Assembly: GCF_011578285.1 (NCBI RefSeq)
Contig: NZ_CP049916.1
Location: 1,178,001 to 1,242,000 of the forward strand
From: Acinetobacter lanii
GTDB taxonomy: Bacteria > Pseudomonadota > Gammaproteobacteria > Pseudomonadales > Moraxellaceae
Length of the DNA: 64,000 bases
Reading direction: 5' to 3'
Below the pieces are notes generated by a model that did no database searches, was not told the origin of the DNA, and worked only from the letters and a program-made list of their open reading frames with translations. Each line of letters starts with the position of its first letter. Position 1 is the first letter of the stretch. Positions 9,610-18,094 of this stretch are shown here, one piece after another. A program made the position numbers and the translations under genes.

Positions 9610-11160
9610 ATGATGTTTAAACCGATGCATGATCTGAATCCACACCAAGCCTATCGCATTAAAAAATTAAAACGTCAGTTAGACAAAGCGGAAAGCTATG
9701 AGGAATGGAAAACCATTGCGCTAAAATTGGATGATGAAAGTGGCGCACAAGAATGGAAATACGACAACAGTTCACCGTATTTTGATGCAGAAATCATTTC
9801 ACATCGTTTGAATCTATTGCGTAAATACCAACTGAATAAACGTGTCGTGGATTTGATTTATATTCTGAGAGAAGGGTTAAGTCACGATATTGCCAATATT
9901 GGTCATCCGATGCTGTTTGCGCATACCTATATTGGCACCAAAAAACTGATTGAAGATTACATTGAGGAAGTCAGTAAAAGTTTAATCTTTATTGCTTCAC
10001 AAGACTGTGACTCCCTTAGCTTACAGCAAAAATTAGAGTTTTTTGAAAACTGCCAATTGTCCTATGGACAACCAGCGATGATGTTTTCCGGTGGCGCATC
10101 TTTAGGCTTGTTTCATAGTGGGGTCTGTAAAACTCTGATTGAACAAGATCTCATGCCCAAAGTACTCTCAGGTTCAAGTGCCGGCGCCATGATGACTGCG
10201 ATGCTGGGCGTATCCAATGCCGAAGAAATTACCCAATTGCTGACCGGTGAAAGTTTTTATAGTGAAGCCTTTCACTTCCGCAGTTTTAAAGAGTTAGTGC
10301 AGGGCAATGGTGGGGTTGCGGATGTTCGTTATTTAAAAAAATTCTTGATTGAAAATTTAGGCGATTACACCTTTAAAGAAGCCTATGAAAAATCAGGTTT
10401 AGACATCAATATCAGTGTTGCACCCTATGATGTCACGCAAGAAGATGCACGGATTATGAATAAATATACCGCGCCGGATTTGTTGGTGTGGAGTGCGGTG
10501 TTGGCGTCTTGTGCAGTGCCGATTTTGTTTCCGCCGGTACGTTTAACCAGTAAACGTTATGATGGGGTACATACGCCGTATTTGGCCAGTATCCGTTGGG
10601 TGGATGGCAGTGTACGCAGTGATTTTCCACAAGAGAAAATGGCACGTCTGTATAATATTAATTACACCATTGCCAGTCAGGTGAATCCGCATATCGTACC
10701 GTTTATGCAAAGTGATGCAGAACGCTTCCGGACCGATTTACTCAGTTGGCCTCAGCGGATTGTACGTAAACATGGCAAAACCATTGCCATGGATGTGATG
10801 AACTTTACCCGAGATCGGGTGGGGCGTGTACCGACAGTGCGCCGACTGTTAGATCATGGCTATGGGATTATTGATCAGCGTTATTATGGTGATTTAAATA
10901 TCGTGGGCAATTATAGCCTGCGTCATTATCAATATATGTTACAAAACCCACGTCCGCATTTATTTAAAATTTTACAACGAGAAGGCGAGCGGGCAACTTG
11001 GGCTAAACTATCCAGTATTGAAGCGCATGCACGAATTGGTAAAACCATTGAGCATTGCCTTACGCAATTGAAATCAAATTCTATTAAATGTGACGCCGTT
11101 GAATCTCATACTTCCCAAACACCTCACGACAGTTCTATCTCGGCTCAAGCCAGCGGTTAA
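9610..11160 (+). CDS. Patatin-like phospholipase with DUF3336 N-terminal domain
   Basis: A 516-residue lipid acyl hydrolase of the patatin class related to yeast TGL-type lipases. Residues about 1-145 form the helical DUF3336 region. The patatin core begins with the oxyanion-loop motif GGASLGLFH, followed by the nucleophile motif GSSAG with serine at about residue 190 and the DGS aspartate at about residue 332, giving a complete Ser-Asp dyad. No signal peptide is visible, so it probably acts at the inner face of the membrane. Its last 71 bp overlap the following kinase gene in another frame, implying co-expression. Confidence 0.87.
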   Translation: MMFKPMHDLNPHQAYRIKKLKRQLDKAESYEEWKTIALKLDDESGAQEWKYDNSSPYFDAEIISHRLNLLRKYQLNKRVVDLIYILREGLSHDIANIGHPMLFAHTYIGTKKLIEDYIEEVSKSLIFIASQDCDSLSLQQKLEFFENCQLSYGQPAMMFSGGASLGLFHSGVCKTLIEQDLMPKVLSGSSAGAMMTAMLGVSNAEEITQLLTGESFYSEAFHFRSFKELVQGNGGVADVRYLKKFLIENLGDYTFKEAYEKSGLDINISVAPYDVTQEDARIMNKYTAPDLLVWSAVLASCAVPILFPPVRLTSKRYDGVHTPYLASIRWVDGSVRSDFPQEKMARLYNINYTIASQVNPHIVPFMQSDAERFRTDLLSWPQRIVRKHGKTIAMDVMNFTRDRVGRVPTVRRLLDHGYGIIDQRYYGDLNIVGNYSLRHYQYMLQNPRPHLFKILQREGERATWAKLSSIEAHARIGKTIEHCLTQLKSNSIKCDAVESHTSQTPHDSSISAQASG

Positions 11161-11971
11161 TGGCAGGCACAGCCAAAGTTTTGGTCGTCGGTTGCATCAA
11201 GTGCAATTTGACGATCAATATTATTGGCTGAAATTTCAATATTTAGGTTTAAGTCATGTCCATGAACAATCTTTTCACAATGAATTGAATGTTTATCAAA
11301 GACTATTAGCTCAACAGCCCAATATCACTGCACCCTTTCAAATTCTGAGCTTAAATCAGACGGCTCAAAAAAAATTAGGGTATTTAGAGCCTATTGAAAA
11401 TGACGGAATCATTGATTCAATGTTGTGTGTAGAACATTTGAGTCCCTTATTTCAGCAAAATCCACACACCCTAGAACGTGATCAGGTACGACATGTGCTG
11501 TTACAGAGCATCGAAGTACTTGAGCAGTTGCATGATTTAGGTTTTGTACATGGCGATCTCAAACCCACGCATTTTAGACAGTATCAATCACAGGCTGTTT
11601 TGATTGATTTTGAGCAGAGTTTTCATATCAATGACCTAATGACACTTTCTAATCAGCAAGATGATTCCCAGAGCCATACGGCAACACCGCATTATATGGC
11701 CCCTGAACTGTTTCATGGACAGGCCAAATCATTTTCAAGTGATGTTTATGCTTTAGGAATTATTTGGTTGGAATGGTTAAACCAACAAAGATTTCAACAA
11801 AAAAGCTATTTGGATTGGGCGAAATGGCATTGCCAAAGTTTAGAAATTGAATTACCCATGCGGTTTAAAGATTTTGAAACAGTTTTAGGACTCATGTTGA
11901 CGAAAAACAAAGCCCAACGTTGTACGAATTTTTATCAAATAAAACAGAGATTAAACAATAATGTATATTAA
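11090..11971 (+). CDS. Small eukaryotic-type protein kinase
   Basis: A protein of up to 293 residues with a compact protein-kinase domain. A glycine-poor loop and YYWLKF supply the ATP-binding lysine. The helix-C glutamate is likely in HNELNVYQ. The catalytic loop HGDLKPTH has aspartate at about residue 156. The metal-binding motif is DFE (aspartate about 173) instead of DFG. The activation-segment end MAPELF is a normal APE motif, followed by SSDVYALGIIWLE. All essential residues appear present. The GTG at 11090 is the first start and overlaps the lipase gene by 71 bp; a later non-ATG start cannot be excluded. The lipase or its lipid pathway may be a target (inference). Confidence 0.78.
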   Translation: MTPLNLILPKHLTTVLSRLKPAVNGRHSQSFGRRLHQVQFDDQYYWLKFQYLGLSHVHEQSFHNELNVYQRLLAQQPNITAPFQILSLNQTAQKKLGYLEPIENDGIIDSMLCVEHLSPLFQQNPHTLERDQVRHVLLQSIEVLEQLHDLGFVHGDLKPTHFRQYQSQAVLIDFEQSFHINDLMTLSNQQDDSQSHTATPHYMAPELFHGQAKSFSSDVYALGIIWLEWLNQQRFQQKSYLDWAKWHCQSLEIELPMRFKDFETVLGLMLTKNKAQRCTNFYQIKQRLNNNVY

Positions 11972-12036
11972 AAAAGCATAAATAGAGTGGGTTGTTTTAT
12001 ATTTAATCAAACGCATGTTTTTTTAATAAAAAGTGC

Positions 12037-12063
12037 TTGTCAGGGCGGAGTGATCTCTATAAT
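12037..12063 (+). promoter_or_regulatory. Probable promoter of the tRNA array
   Basis: TTGTCA at 12037-12042 and a perfect TATAAT at 12058-12063 lie 14 bp upstream of the first tRNA. Spacing is a short 15 bp (16 if the -35 is shifted by one base), which is tolerable for a stable-RNA promoter. Confidence 0.6.
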
Positions 12064-12076
12064 ATACACAGCCATC

Positions 12077-12161
12077 GGGGACGTGGCGAAATTGGTAGAC
12101 GCACTGGATTTAGGTTCCAGCGCCGCAAGGTGTGAGAGTTCGAGTCTCTCCGTCCCCACCA
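12077..12161 (+). tRNA. tRNA-Leu (anticodon TAG), copy 1
   Basis: An 85-nt class II tRNA. The acceptor stem GGGGACG pairs with CGTCCCC, CCA is encoded, and the long variable arm and T-arm TTCGAGT are present. The anticodon TAG lies at 12111-12113 in an ATTTAGG loop, reading CUN leucine codons. It is the first of three near-identical copies. Confidence 0.96.
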
Positions 12162-12200
12162 AGTAATTTACTTAGGTGGAACGACCGAAGTAAGTGAAAT

Positions 12201-12274
12201 AGAGGATTGGTGTAATGGTAGCATGACGGTCTCCAAAACCGTTCGTCAAGGTTCGAGTCCTTGATCCTCTGCCA
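12201..12274 (+). tRNA. tRNA-Trp (anticodon CCA), copy 1
   Basis: A 74-nt tRNA with acceptor AGAGGAT/ATCCTCT, discriminator G and encoded CCA. The anticodon stem ACGGT/ACCGT holds the loop CTCCAAA, giving anticodon CCA at 12233-12235, and the T-arm is CAAGG/CCTTG. The A1 and G73 identity elements match bacterial tRNA-Trp. Confidence 0.92.
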
Positions 12275-12321
12275 AGTTTTATGAAACTCCATGCAATTAT
12301 CATTGTAGGTGAGTATTCAAA

Positions 12322-12406
12322 GGGGACGTGGCGAAATTGGTAGACGCACTGGATTTAGGTTCCAGCGCCGCAAGGTGTGAGAGTTCGAGTCTCTCCGTCC
12401 CCACCA
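12322..12406 (+). tRNA. tRNA-Leu (anticodon TAG), copy 2
   Basis: Identical by eye to the copy at 12077, anticodon at 12356-12358. It is followed directly by a terminator-like hairpin. Confidence 0.96.
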
Positions 12407-12411
12407 TATTT

Positions 12412-12437
12412 AAGCAAGGTTGATTCCTTGCTTTTTT
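12412..12437 (+). terminator. Terminator inside the tRNA array
   Basis: AAGCAAGG/CCTTGCTT hairpin with a T-run follows tRNA-Leu copy 2. It is nearly identical to the one ending the array, so it was probably copied along with the tRNA. Confidence 0.75.
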
Positions 12438-12465
12438 ATTGTCAAACTTAGACAATAGAAAAAAT

Positions 12466-12539
12466 AGAGGATTGGTGTAATGGTAGCATGACGGTCTCCA
12501 AAACCGTTCGTCAAGGTTCGAGTCCTTGATCCTCTGCCA
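12466..12539 (+). tRNA. tRNA-Trp (anticodon CCA), copy 2
   Basis: Same sequence as copy 1 at 12201, anticodon at 12498-12500. The downstream spacer AGTTTTATGAAACTCCATGC is shared with copy 1. Confidence 0.92.
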
Positions 12540-12587
12540 AGTTTTATGAAACTCCATGCAATGTTTTATTGCTGGTGAGTATTCAAA

Positions 12588-12672
12588 GGGGACGTGGCGA
12601 AATTGGTAGACGCACTGGATTTAGGTTCCAGCGCCGCAAGGTGTGAGAGTTCGAGTCTCTCCGTCCCCACCA
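12588..12672 (+). tRNA. tRNA-Leu (anticodon TAG), copy 3
   Basis: Third identical copy, anticodon at 12622-12624. It is the last tRNA before the final terminator. Confidence 0.96.
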
Positions 12673-12678
12673 TTATTT

Positions 12679-12705
12679 AAGCAAGGTTTGATACCTTGCT
12701 TTTTT
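12679..12705 (+). terminator. Terminator ending the tRNA array
   Basis: AAGCAAGG/CCTTGCTT stem, 7-nt loop, then a run of T. Confidence 0.85.
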
Positions 12706-13242
12706 ATTGCCTAAATTTTATAAAAGTATAGCTGTGCTGATATTTTGGAAAATACATCGCAATTTAATTGCCTGAATATGTTTTTCATTTTTATTCTAAT
12801 AAAAAAAATAGAAAGAAATTGCACATTCTGTTTATTAGCTGATTAGCACTGCTGCAAAGAAAGACAGGGGGGATTGTTTTGATATTTGAAGGACTCAATA
12901 AAAAGGCATAAAAAAGCCCAAATCCTTTGGGCATCGTGTTCTAAATATTTCAAAAATTAAATTCGTCATGCTCAGTTTAAATGTACTGAATCATGTGTGT
13001 GCCTTAAAACACTATTTATCCTGTTTCCTAGATATAGCCTAATGCACTGTCACCCGATCTGAAATTCAGAATACGGCTCAATTAATCATTGTTTAAATTC
13101 TACTTAACTTTAGAAGCATCATGATGCTGATCATGAAAATGCAATACTGGATAAACTCCGCATTCATAATCATTCTTTGAAACTATGTTAAGCCAGCATA
13201 AATTAAAAATCATTCAAAATAGAAACTGCGCTTTAGCAAGAG
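12706..13242. other. Intergenic region without recognisable gene
   Basis: AT-rich sequence with no convincing reading frame. The only structure I see is a hairpin, GCCCAAA/TTTGGGC at 12916-12932, next to an A-run that would act as a terminator for minus-strand transcription coming from the small gene at 13243. Confidence 0.5.
12910..12932 (-). terminator. Possible minus-strand terminator
   Basis: A 7-bp perfect stem with a 3-nt loop. The A-run at 12911-12915 would give a U-tail on the minus strand. Confidence 0.6.
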
Positions 13243-13446
13243 TTATGCTTTTAAATGATCCTCAAACTCTTCACCCAATTGCATTGCCAAATTATTACCT
13301 GCCAACTCATTGGTCACTAGGCCGTATTCTTTCTTAAAACTGAAAGTAAAGCCCCCATTGTCAGTCAAACTTCTCACTGAATAGCCCAACTTTTCTAACC
13401 AAATACGAAATGCGATTAAATTCTTTGCTTTAACGACCTTTTTCAC
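13243..13446 (-). CDS. Small hypothetical protein
   Basis: A 67-residue protein starting with GTG, supported by GGAG seven bases upstream on the minus strand. The sequence is basic at the N-terminus (MKKVVKAKNLIAFRIWLEKL) and acidic at the end, with a GYSVRSLTDNGGFTFSFKK middle that reads like a small alpha/beta fold. There is no signal peptide or membrane segment, and I do not recognise a family. The ribosome-binding site and protein-like composition argue that it is real. Confidence 0.5.
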   Translation of the reverse strand: MKKVVKAKNLIAFRIWLEKLGYSVRSLTDNGGFTFSFKKEYGLVTNELAGNNLAMQLGEEFEDHLKA

Positions 13447-13755
13447 GATTCAACTCCATTTAGTGATAGTAATTAAATAGGGATAAACAAATTGCTTTTA
13501 AAGGGTAAATTGCAAGATAAATGCAAAATCAATCTTGTTTGTCTATTTTATATTCAAAAATAAATTCTGTAATATTCAATATGTTTCAAAATAAATGTTA
13601 ATCCTTTGTTAATTTGTTGAATATTAACAATAATTTTGATATATCTGGTTTTTGGCTAAAGATTGTATTTTTCAATAGTTGTAAGATTTAATTTCAACAA
13701 TTACTTAATATATAAAGTAAATGGAGAGATCGGAGAATCTAATTCAAAAATATTC

Positions 13756-14103
13756 ATGGATGTATCGATTTTTTTGACTCAAATGCTTCAATCCGCTATA
13801 AACAGCTTTTTTAAAAGCCTTAAGACCATGTCTAATTGCCTGACCATTGAAGACGATGTTGCTCATACCGTTGAGCAGATGAAAAAGCTCAATCAAACTG
13901 CCGTAGCGGTGATGCTCGGGCATGAGAACTGGTTGATCTTCACTGAGCAATCTAAAGTGTCGTATACACCTTTTGGCAGTGCGCGTCGTTATCAACCCGC
14001 GTTATCGGGTTTGCTATTGGTTCGTGTCGATGAAATGGATCTCGTGCGTGTAGTAACTCAGCAAGAATTGGATGAGTACAGTCAAACCCATCAAATCCTT
14101 TAA
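13756..14103 (+). CDS. Hypothetical protein
   Basis: A protein of about 115 residues from the ATG at 13756; other in-frame ATGs at 13783 and 13828 are possible and none has a clear ribosome-binding site. The C-terminal 90 residues, from NCLTIEDDVAHTVEQMKKLN to the end, look well ordered with a beta-rich HENWLIFTEQ / GLLLVRVDEMDLVRVV core. I recognise no family. It is convergent with gloB, with only 49 bp between stops. Confidence 0.5.
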   Translation: MDVSIFLTQMLQSAINSFFKSLKTMSNCLTIEDDVAHTVEQMKKLNQTAVAVMLGHENWLIFTEQSKVSYTPFGSARRYQPALSGLLLVRVDEMDLVRVVTQQELDEYSQTHQIL

Positions 14104-14152
14104 GACTATTTTTCGGCTTGATTCTCAATTGGAGCGCCAAAAAAAAGATCAA

Positions 14153-14884
14153 TTAAAATTGATCTTTCAACTCACGGATGCGTTTAAATTCTGCTGCGCT
14201 ATCCACCCGTAAAAATGGATTGGTTGCAAGTTCTAGTTCAATCGTTGAGGGTAGCGTGATTTGATGATTAGCGCGCAGTTGATTGACGTTCTGCATCCGT
14301 GATTGCAAAGCTTTATTTTCTGGTTCAATCGTGAGTGCAAACTGTCCATTGGACTGGGTGTATTCATGTGTGCAATAGACTTGTGTACGCGGTGGTAGGG
14401 CAGCTAAACGATTCAGGGATTGATACATCTGTTCAGCTGTGCCTTCGAATAATCGCCCACAGCCCATCGCAAATAGTGTATCGCCACAAAATAGCGTATC
14501 AATTGCATCGATGAAATACACAATATGACCGAGGGTATGACCGGGAACCGAGAAAATATCAACTTTTAAGCCATTAAACTCAAAGCTTTCATCATTTTGC
14601 AGTGGACGGCTGATGAAAGGAATCTTTGATAGCTCTTCACGTGGCCCGTAAACCGGAATGGGGCGATTGGCAATTAAATCTGGCACGCCGCCAATATGAT
14701 CTTTATGCCAATGGGTTAACCAAATTTGCTTAAGATTAAAATGGTGCTGGGCACAGAAATTTTCAACAAGCACGGCTTCAGTGGGATCTACAACAATGAC
14801 CTCTTGGGTATCGGTGTCTTCTAAGACCCAAATGTAATTTTGCAATGCATTTTTTACATTGATGACATGAATTTTAAATTTCAT
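14153..14884 (-). CDS. gloB: Hydroxyacylglutathione hydrolase (glyoxalase II)
   Basis: This 243-residue metallo-beta-lactamase-fold enzyme hydrolyses S-lactoylglutathione to lactate and glutathione, the second step of methylglyoxal detoxification. The binuclear metal motif is THWHKDHIGG near residues 57-66. Further ligands are in VPGHTLGHIVYF, FCGDTLFAMGCGRLFEG and YCTHEYTQSN. The length is slightly below that of E. coli GloB but the C-terminal helical domain (EPENKALQSR) is present. It acts in the cytosol, and the gene appears to be monocistronic. Confidence 0.92.
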   Translation of the reverse strand: MKFKIHVINVKNALQNYIWVLEDTDTQEVIVVDPTEAVLVENFCAQHHFNLKQIWLTHWHKDHIGGVPDLIANRPIPVYGPREELSKIPFISRPLQNDESFEFNGLKVDIFSVPGHTLGHIVYFIDAIDTLFCGDTLFAMGCGRLFEGTAEQMYQSLNRLAALPPRTQVYCTHEYTQSNGQFALTIEPENKALQSRMQNVNQLRANHQITLPSTIELELATNPFLRVDSAAEFKRIRELKDQF

Positions 14885-15024
14885 TCAATTATTTCCTTAT
14901 CCATATCGATTAGTTTAATCAACTATTTTCGAAAGATCTAATTAAAAATTAATTTTATAAATCAGTAAATTATGTGTATTTTAAGTTTTGCTATTAGAAA
15001 GATATGATATAAAAACAATCAAGT

Positions 15025-15043
15025 GAGAATGATTATCATTGCA
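15025..15043 (+). promoter_or_regulatory. Fur box upstream of the TonB-dependent receptor
   Basis: GAGAATGATTATCATTGCA closely matches the 19-bp Fur consensus GATAATGATAATCATTATC. It ends 53 bp before the receptor start, so the operon is expected to be repressed by iron-loaded Fur. Confidence 0.75.
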
Positions 15044-15096
15044 ATTATTTCATAAATGTAAATAATAGCGATTCTTATTTATAGTATCTCTCTGCT

Positions 15097-17607
15097 ATGT
15101 TTGCTTATCTTCCTCATTTTAGTTGTGCAGTTTTGGTGGTCTTTACACCTGAGTTATACGCCAATTCTCTTTCTGAAAAGGATGCGCTAGTAGGAGCAGT
15201 ATCGGCAGAACTGAATACAATTACCATCACAGCAGAACAAGTCAAAAAAGAGGTGGGGCAACACACATATTCTAAGGAGGATTTAGAACGTACGCCCAAT
15301 ACGCAAAAAACCATCACTGATTTTTTGAAAGTCAATCCAAATGTACAGTTCTCAAATACAGCATTGTCTGGCGGCACACAAGGGGAGTTGACCGCTCAAG
15401 AAATCAGTATCAATGGGGCTTTATTTTATGACAATAAATTCTTGGTCAATAATCTAGATATTGGTAATCATTTGAATCCGGTTTCATCTGGGGATGCAGG
15501 AGCAACCAGCTTAGCAGGAGGAGGTCTTTCGGCGACGATGAATACCGATCTGCTGTGCGAACTTGAAGTTTTGGACAGCAATATTTCTGCGGAATATGGC
15601 GAATTTATGGGAGGCGTTGTAAAAGCCAAGACCTGTTCACCAAAAACCAAAACGGGCGAAGTTCATGGATCTGTGAGCTATGACTATACCAACAGCGATT
15701 GGTCAAATATTCATTTTATCGATGATGAAGAGTTTGATGATTTTGAGAAAAATACGGATGCCACATATCAAAAAGATTTTGTTAAACAAGGTATCAGTGC
15801 CACAGTTTATGGAAAAGCTCGAGATGATTTGGGTATAAGTGTTTCAGCTTCCCGTCGTTGGTCTGATATTGGATTAACGGCTAATCTTGCGAATCAACCG
15901 GAATCCAATCAACAAAGACAAATTGATCATCTTAATGCCAATATTTATTATGACTTCAATGATAAAAATAAATTAAATGTTGGCTTATACCTGCAGAATG
16001 AAACTGCTTCAAAGAAAATTAATAATATTCAAAGCGGTTCATATGAATCTAAAAAAAATAATTTTGCTTTAGATGCAGCATTCATGAGTGACTTTGATCA
16101 TTTCAAGCTTCAGCAAAATATCGTTCTACAACGCAAACAAATGCTGAAAGACTCTGCAAGCAATGAGGCTATTTTGTGGAACCATTCTGCGGATAAACCT
16201 TGGGGGACAGGCTCTACTAGTACCCAAGGCGGATATGGAGATTTAGCATCGACAGAAAATAATGTTGAATACACGATCAAAGCAGAACTTGAACCCTTAG
16301 CGTTTTTAAAAACCAATCATCTTTTAAAATTCGGTGCAGGTTATCAGCATCAGGAAGCGAATTGGGAACGTCCTGAAAGTGCTTTTATGTACTATCCACC
16401 CATAAAAAATATGGGATTGGGAATCAGCAGTTGCACAACGAATGACGGTCAGATCGACAAGTATTGTGATTTAAGCTATGACAAAGATGGTATCCAAGGG
16501 CAATATTTAGCGAAACGCTATCATTATCAAGCGGGTGAAAATGAAGTTGTACAAGACAATGTTCATGCATTCTTTGAGGACCAAATCCATTGGCAAAATT
16601 ATCTGAAAATGCGTTTAGGCGTACGCTATGACTATGACAGTATTGCTAAAAAGCATAATGTTGCTCCACGTACCAACTTACAAATTCTACCTTTTGGCAA
16701 TGCCTCCTTGGTATTGACAGGGGGATGGAATCGTTACTATGGCAACAATTCATTTTCATATCAGTTAGAAGATGGTGTAAATGCATTAACCATAGAGGAA
16801 AGACGAAATAGCATTAACGATGATTGGATTTTCTATAAAAATGTCACGGGTACAAATGTGGGTCGTTCTGCATTAGACACGCCTTATGCGGATGAGACTG
16901 TATGGGCTTTAAGTTCAGATTTGGGTAATGTGAGAACTCAGGTTAAATATGTGCATCGAGATAATAAAAATCAGATTCGAAAGAATCGAGTTGAAGGGAC
17001 AGAATATACCTACACCAATCAGGGTCAAAGTCAGGCAGATACGTATACTTTTGAAATAGGCAGTATCCAACCCTTTTCACTTTGGGGCTCTGAAAACCGA
17101 ATCAGTCTTGCTGCTGACTATACGGATATCAAACGTAATTTTAATGATTACAATGATTCACTCTTTAATAATGAAGATGTTTACATACGTTATAACGGTA
17201 AAATTATTGAAAATGTAGATCGACCTGCAGATAATTTTGCTCGTCCGTGGTCAGCAAGATTGATGTTAGATACTCAGTTTAAACACATTCCTCTCACCAT
17301 TAATCATCTTTTTCGATATCGTTCAAGCTATGACGCTATGACCCTAAATACGTTAAAAGGTCAAAATATTATCCAATATAAGGATGAGTTCATTACAAAG
17401 GATTATCTTCCTACGCGTGTAAAAGATGCCTTTACTTGGGATATCCGTGCGAATTATGCATTGAATACAGGTAAAAAGACTTCGACCATTTTGGGCCTAA
17501 CAGTGAATAATCTCCTAGATGCACATCATTATTATCTCAATAGTGAGGGTCGTAAGGTGTCTGAAATGGGTCGGCAGTTTATTGCAGATATAAGTTTTAA
17601 GTTTTAA
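15097..17607 (+). CDS. TonB-dependent outer-membrane receptor
   Basis: An 836-residue outer-membrane receptor. A signal peptide (to about residue 22, ending YANS) is followed by a possible TonB box around NTITITAEQV, a plug domain with KTITDFLKVNPNV and the SAEYGEFMGGVVKAKT segment typical of plugs, and a large beta-barrel ending in a C-terminal phenylalanine (ISFKF), the Bam recognition signature. Extracellular loops carry cysteine pairs. The upstream Fur box implies an iron, haem or siderophore ligand, but the ligand cannot be named. No good ribosome-binding site precedes the ATG. It is followed after 3 bp by a small lipoprotein gene, which is probably co-transcribed. Confidence 0.85.
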   Translation: MFAYLPHFSCAVLVVFTPELYANSLSEKDALVGAVSAELNTITITAEQVKKEVGQHTYSKEDLERTPNTQKTITDFLKVNPNVQFSNTALSGGTQGELTAQEISINGALFYDNKFLVNNLDIGNHLNPVSSGDAGATSLAGGGLSATMNTDLLCELEVLDSNISAEYGEFMGGVVKAKTCSPKTKTGEVHGSVSYDYTNSDWSNIHFIDDEEFDDFEKNTDATYQKDFVKQGISATVYGKARDDLGISVSASRRWSDIGLTANLANQPESNQQRQIDHLNANIYYDFNDKNKLNVGLYLQNETASKKINNIQSGSYESKKNNFALDAAFMSDFDHFKLQQNIVLQRKQMLKDSASNEAILWNHSADKPWGTGSTSTQGGYGDLASTENNVEYTIKAELEPLAFLKTNHLLKFGAGYQHQEANWERPESAFMYYPPIKNMGLGISSCTTNDGQIDKYCDLSYDKDGIQGQYLAKRYHYQAGENEVVQDNVHAFFEDQIHWQNYLKMRLGVRYDYDSIAKKHNVAPRTNLQILPFGNASLVLTGGWNRYYGNNSFSYQLEDGVNALTIEERRNSINDDWIFYKNVTGTNVGRSALDTPYADETVWALSSDLGNVRTQVKYVHRDNKNQIRKNRVEGTEYTYTNQGQSQADTYTFEIGSIQPFSLWGSENRISLAADYTDIKRNFNDYNDSLFNNEDVYIRYNGKIIENVDRPADNFARPWSARLMLDTQFKHIPLTINHLFRYRSSYDAMTLNTLKGQNIIQYKDEFITKDYLPTRVKDAFTWDIRANYALNTGKKTSTILGLTVNNLLDAHHYYLNSEGRKVSEMGRQFIADISFKF

Positions 17608-17610
17608 TGA

Positions 17611-18054
17611 ATGTTGATGAAAAGTGATGTCATGATGAAAATAGTATTCTGCAGTATTTCTACAATTTTAATTCTCTCCTCCCTTACAGGATGTACATTG
17701 TCAAAAACGGCTTTGCCGAAAGCTGATGTTGCACTCGGACAACCTGTAAGAACATGTAGAGTGAACCCAGATATTCAGCGTAATCAGATTCCAGAAACTC
17801 CAAACAATATGAGCTTACCTGATTTTGGACAAGGGATTATTGGATGGGCGACAGGCCCTGAAGGTGCTCAATCACGGTTAGAAAGTGTATCTAAAGCAGA
17901 TCTCCCAACTTTTAAAGAAAAGGGTGTGACTTTGGAAATGGTGGAAGAGTGGCAGGCATTTTACGAAAACGAAGTAAAACGTAATCCATGTAATCCAACA
18001 GCACCATATCGTGCACAGTTAATGAAAAAAATTGCAGACCTTTGGGTGCAATAA
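17611..18054 (+). CDS. Small lipoprotein co-transcribed with the TonB receptor (DUF4951-like)
   Basis: A protein of up to 147 residues with a type II signal peptide and the lipobox SLTGC; the start may be 17611 or the ATG pair at 17632/17635. The mature part has one likely disulphide pair (RTCRVNP and RNPCNPTA) and the segments FGQGIIGWATGPEGA and EMVEEWQAFYENE. From memory this resembles the DUF4951 family, of unknown function. It begins 3 bp after the receptor stop, so it probably belongs to the same iron-regulated unit and may be a receptor accessory lipoprotein (inference). Confidence 0.7.
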   Translation: MLMKSDVMMKIVFCSISTILILSSLTGCTLSKTALPKADVALGQPVRTCRVNPDIQRNQIPETPNNMSLPDFGQGIIGWATGPEGAQSRLESVSKADLPTFKEKGVTLEMVEEWQAFYENEVKRNPCNPTAPYRAQLMKKIADLWVQ

Positions 18055-18063
18055 TTTTATCAA

Positions 18064-18094
18064 AATAGCATGTTGATTTTATTAACATGCTATT
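18064..18094. terminator. Bidirectional terminator
   Basis: An 11-bp perfect stem, AATAGCATGTT/AACATGCTATT, lies between convergent genes and covers the stop codon of the minus-strand gene. Confidence 0.7.

Larger units (their letters stand above)
12077..12705 (+). repeat. Tandem repeat of the Leu-Trp tRNA unit
   Basis: Two and a half units of tRNA-Leu, spacer, tRNA-Trp, spacer, with period about 245 bp (first to second Leu) and 266 bp (second to third Leu). Spacers after Trp copies 1 and 2 share AGTTTTATGAAACTCC and GGTGAGTATTCAAA, and spacers after Leu copies 2 and 3 share the terminator hairpin. This shows duplication by unequal recombination. Confidence 0.85.

Noticed and set aside
12110..12557. 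Minus-strand reading frames across the tRNA array encoding near-identical peptides
   Set aside because: They are translations of the antisense of the repeated tRNA genes; the repetition reflects the tRNA duplication, not a protein family.
15062..15080. Second Fur-like sequence (AATAGCGATTCTTATTTAT) before the TonB receptor
   Set aside because: Too few matches to the Fur consensus compared with the strong site at 15025.
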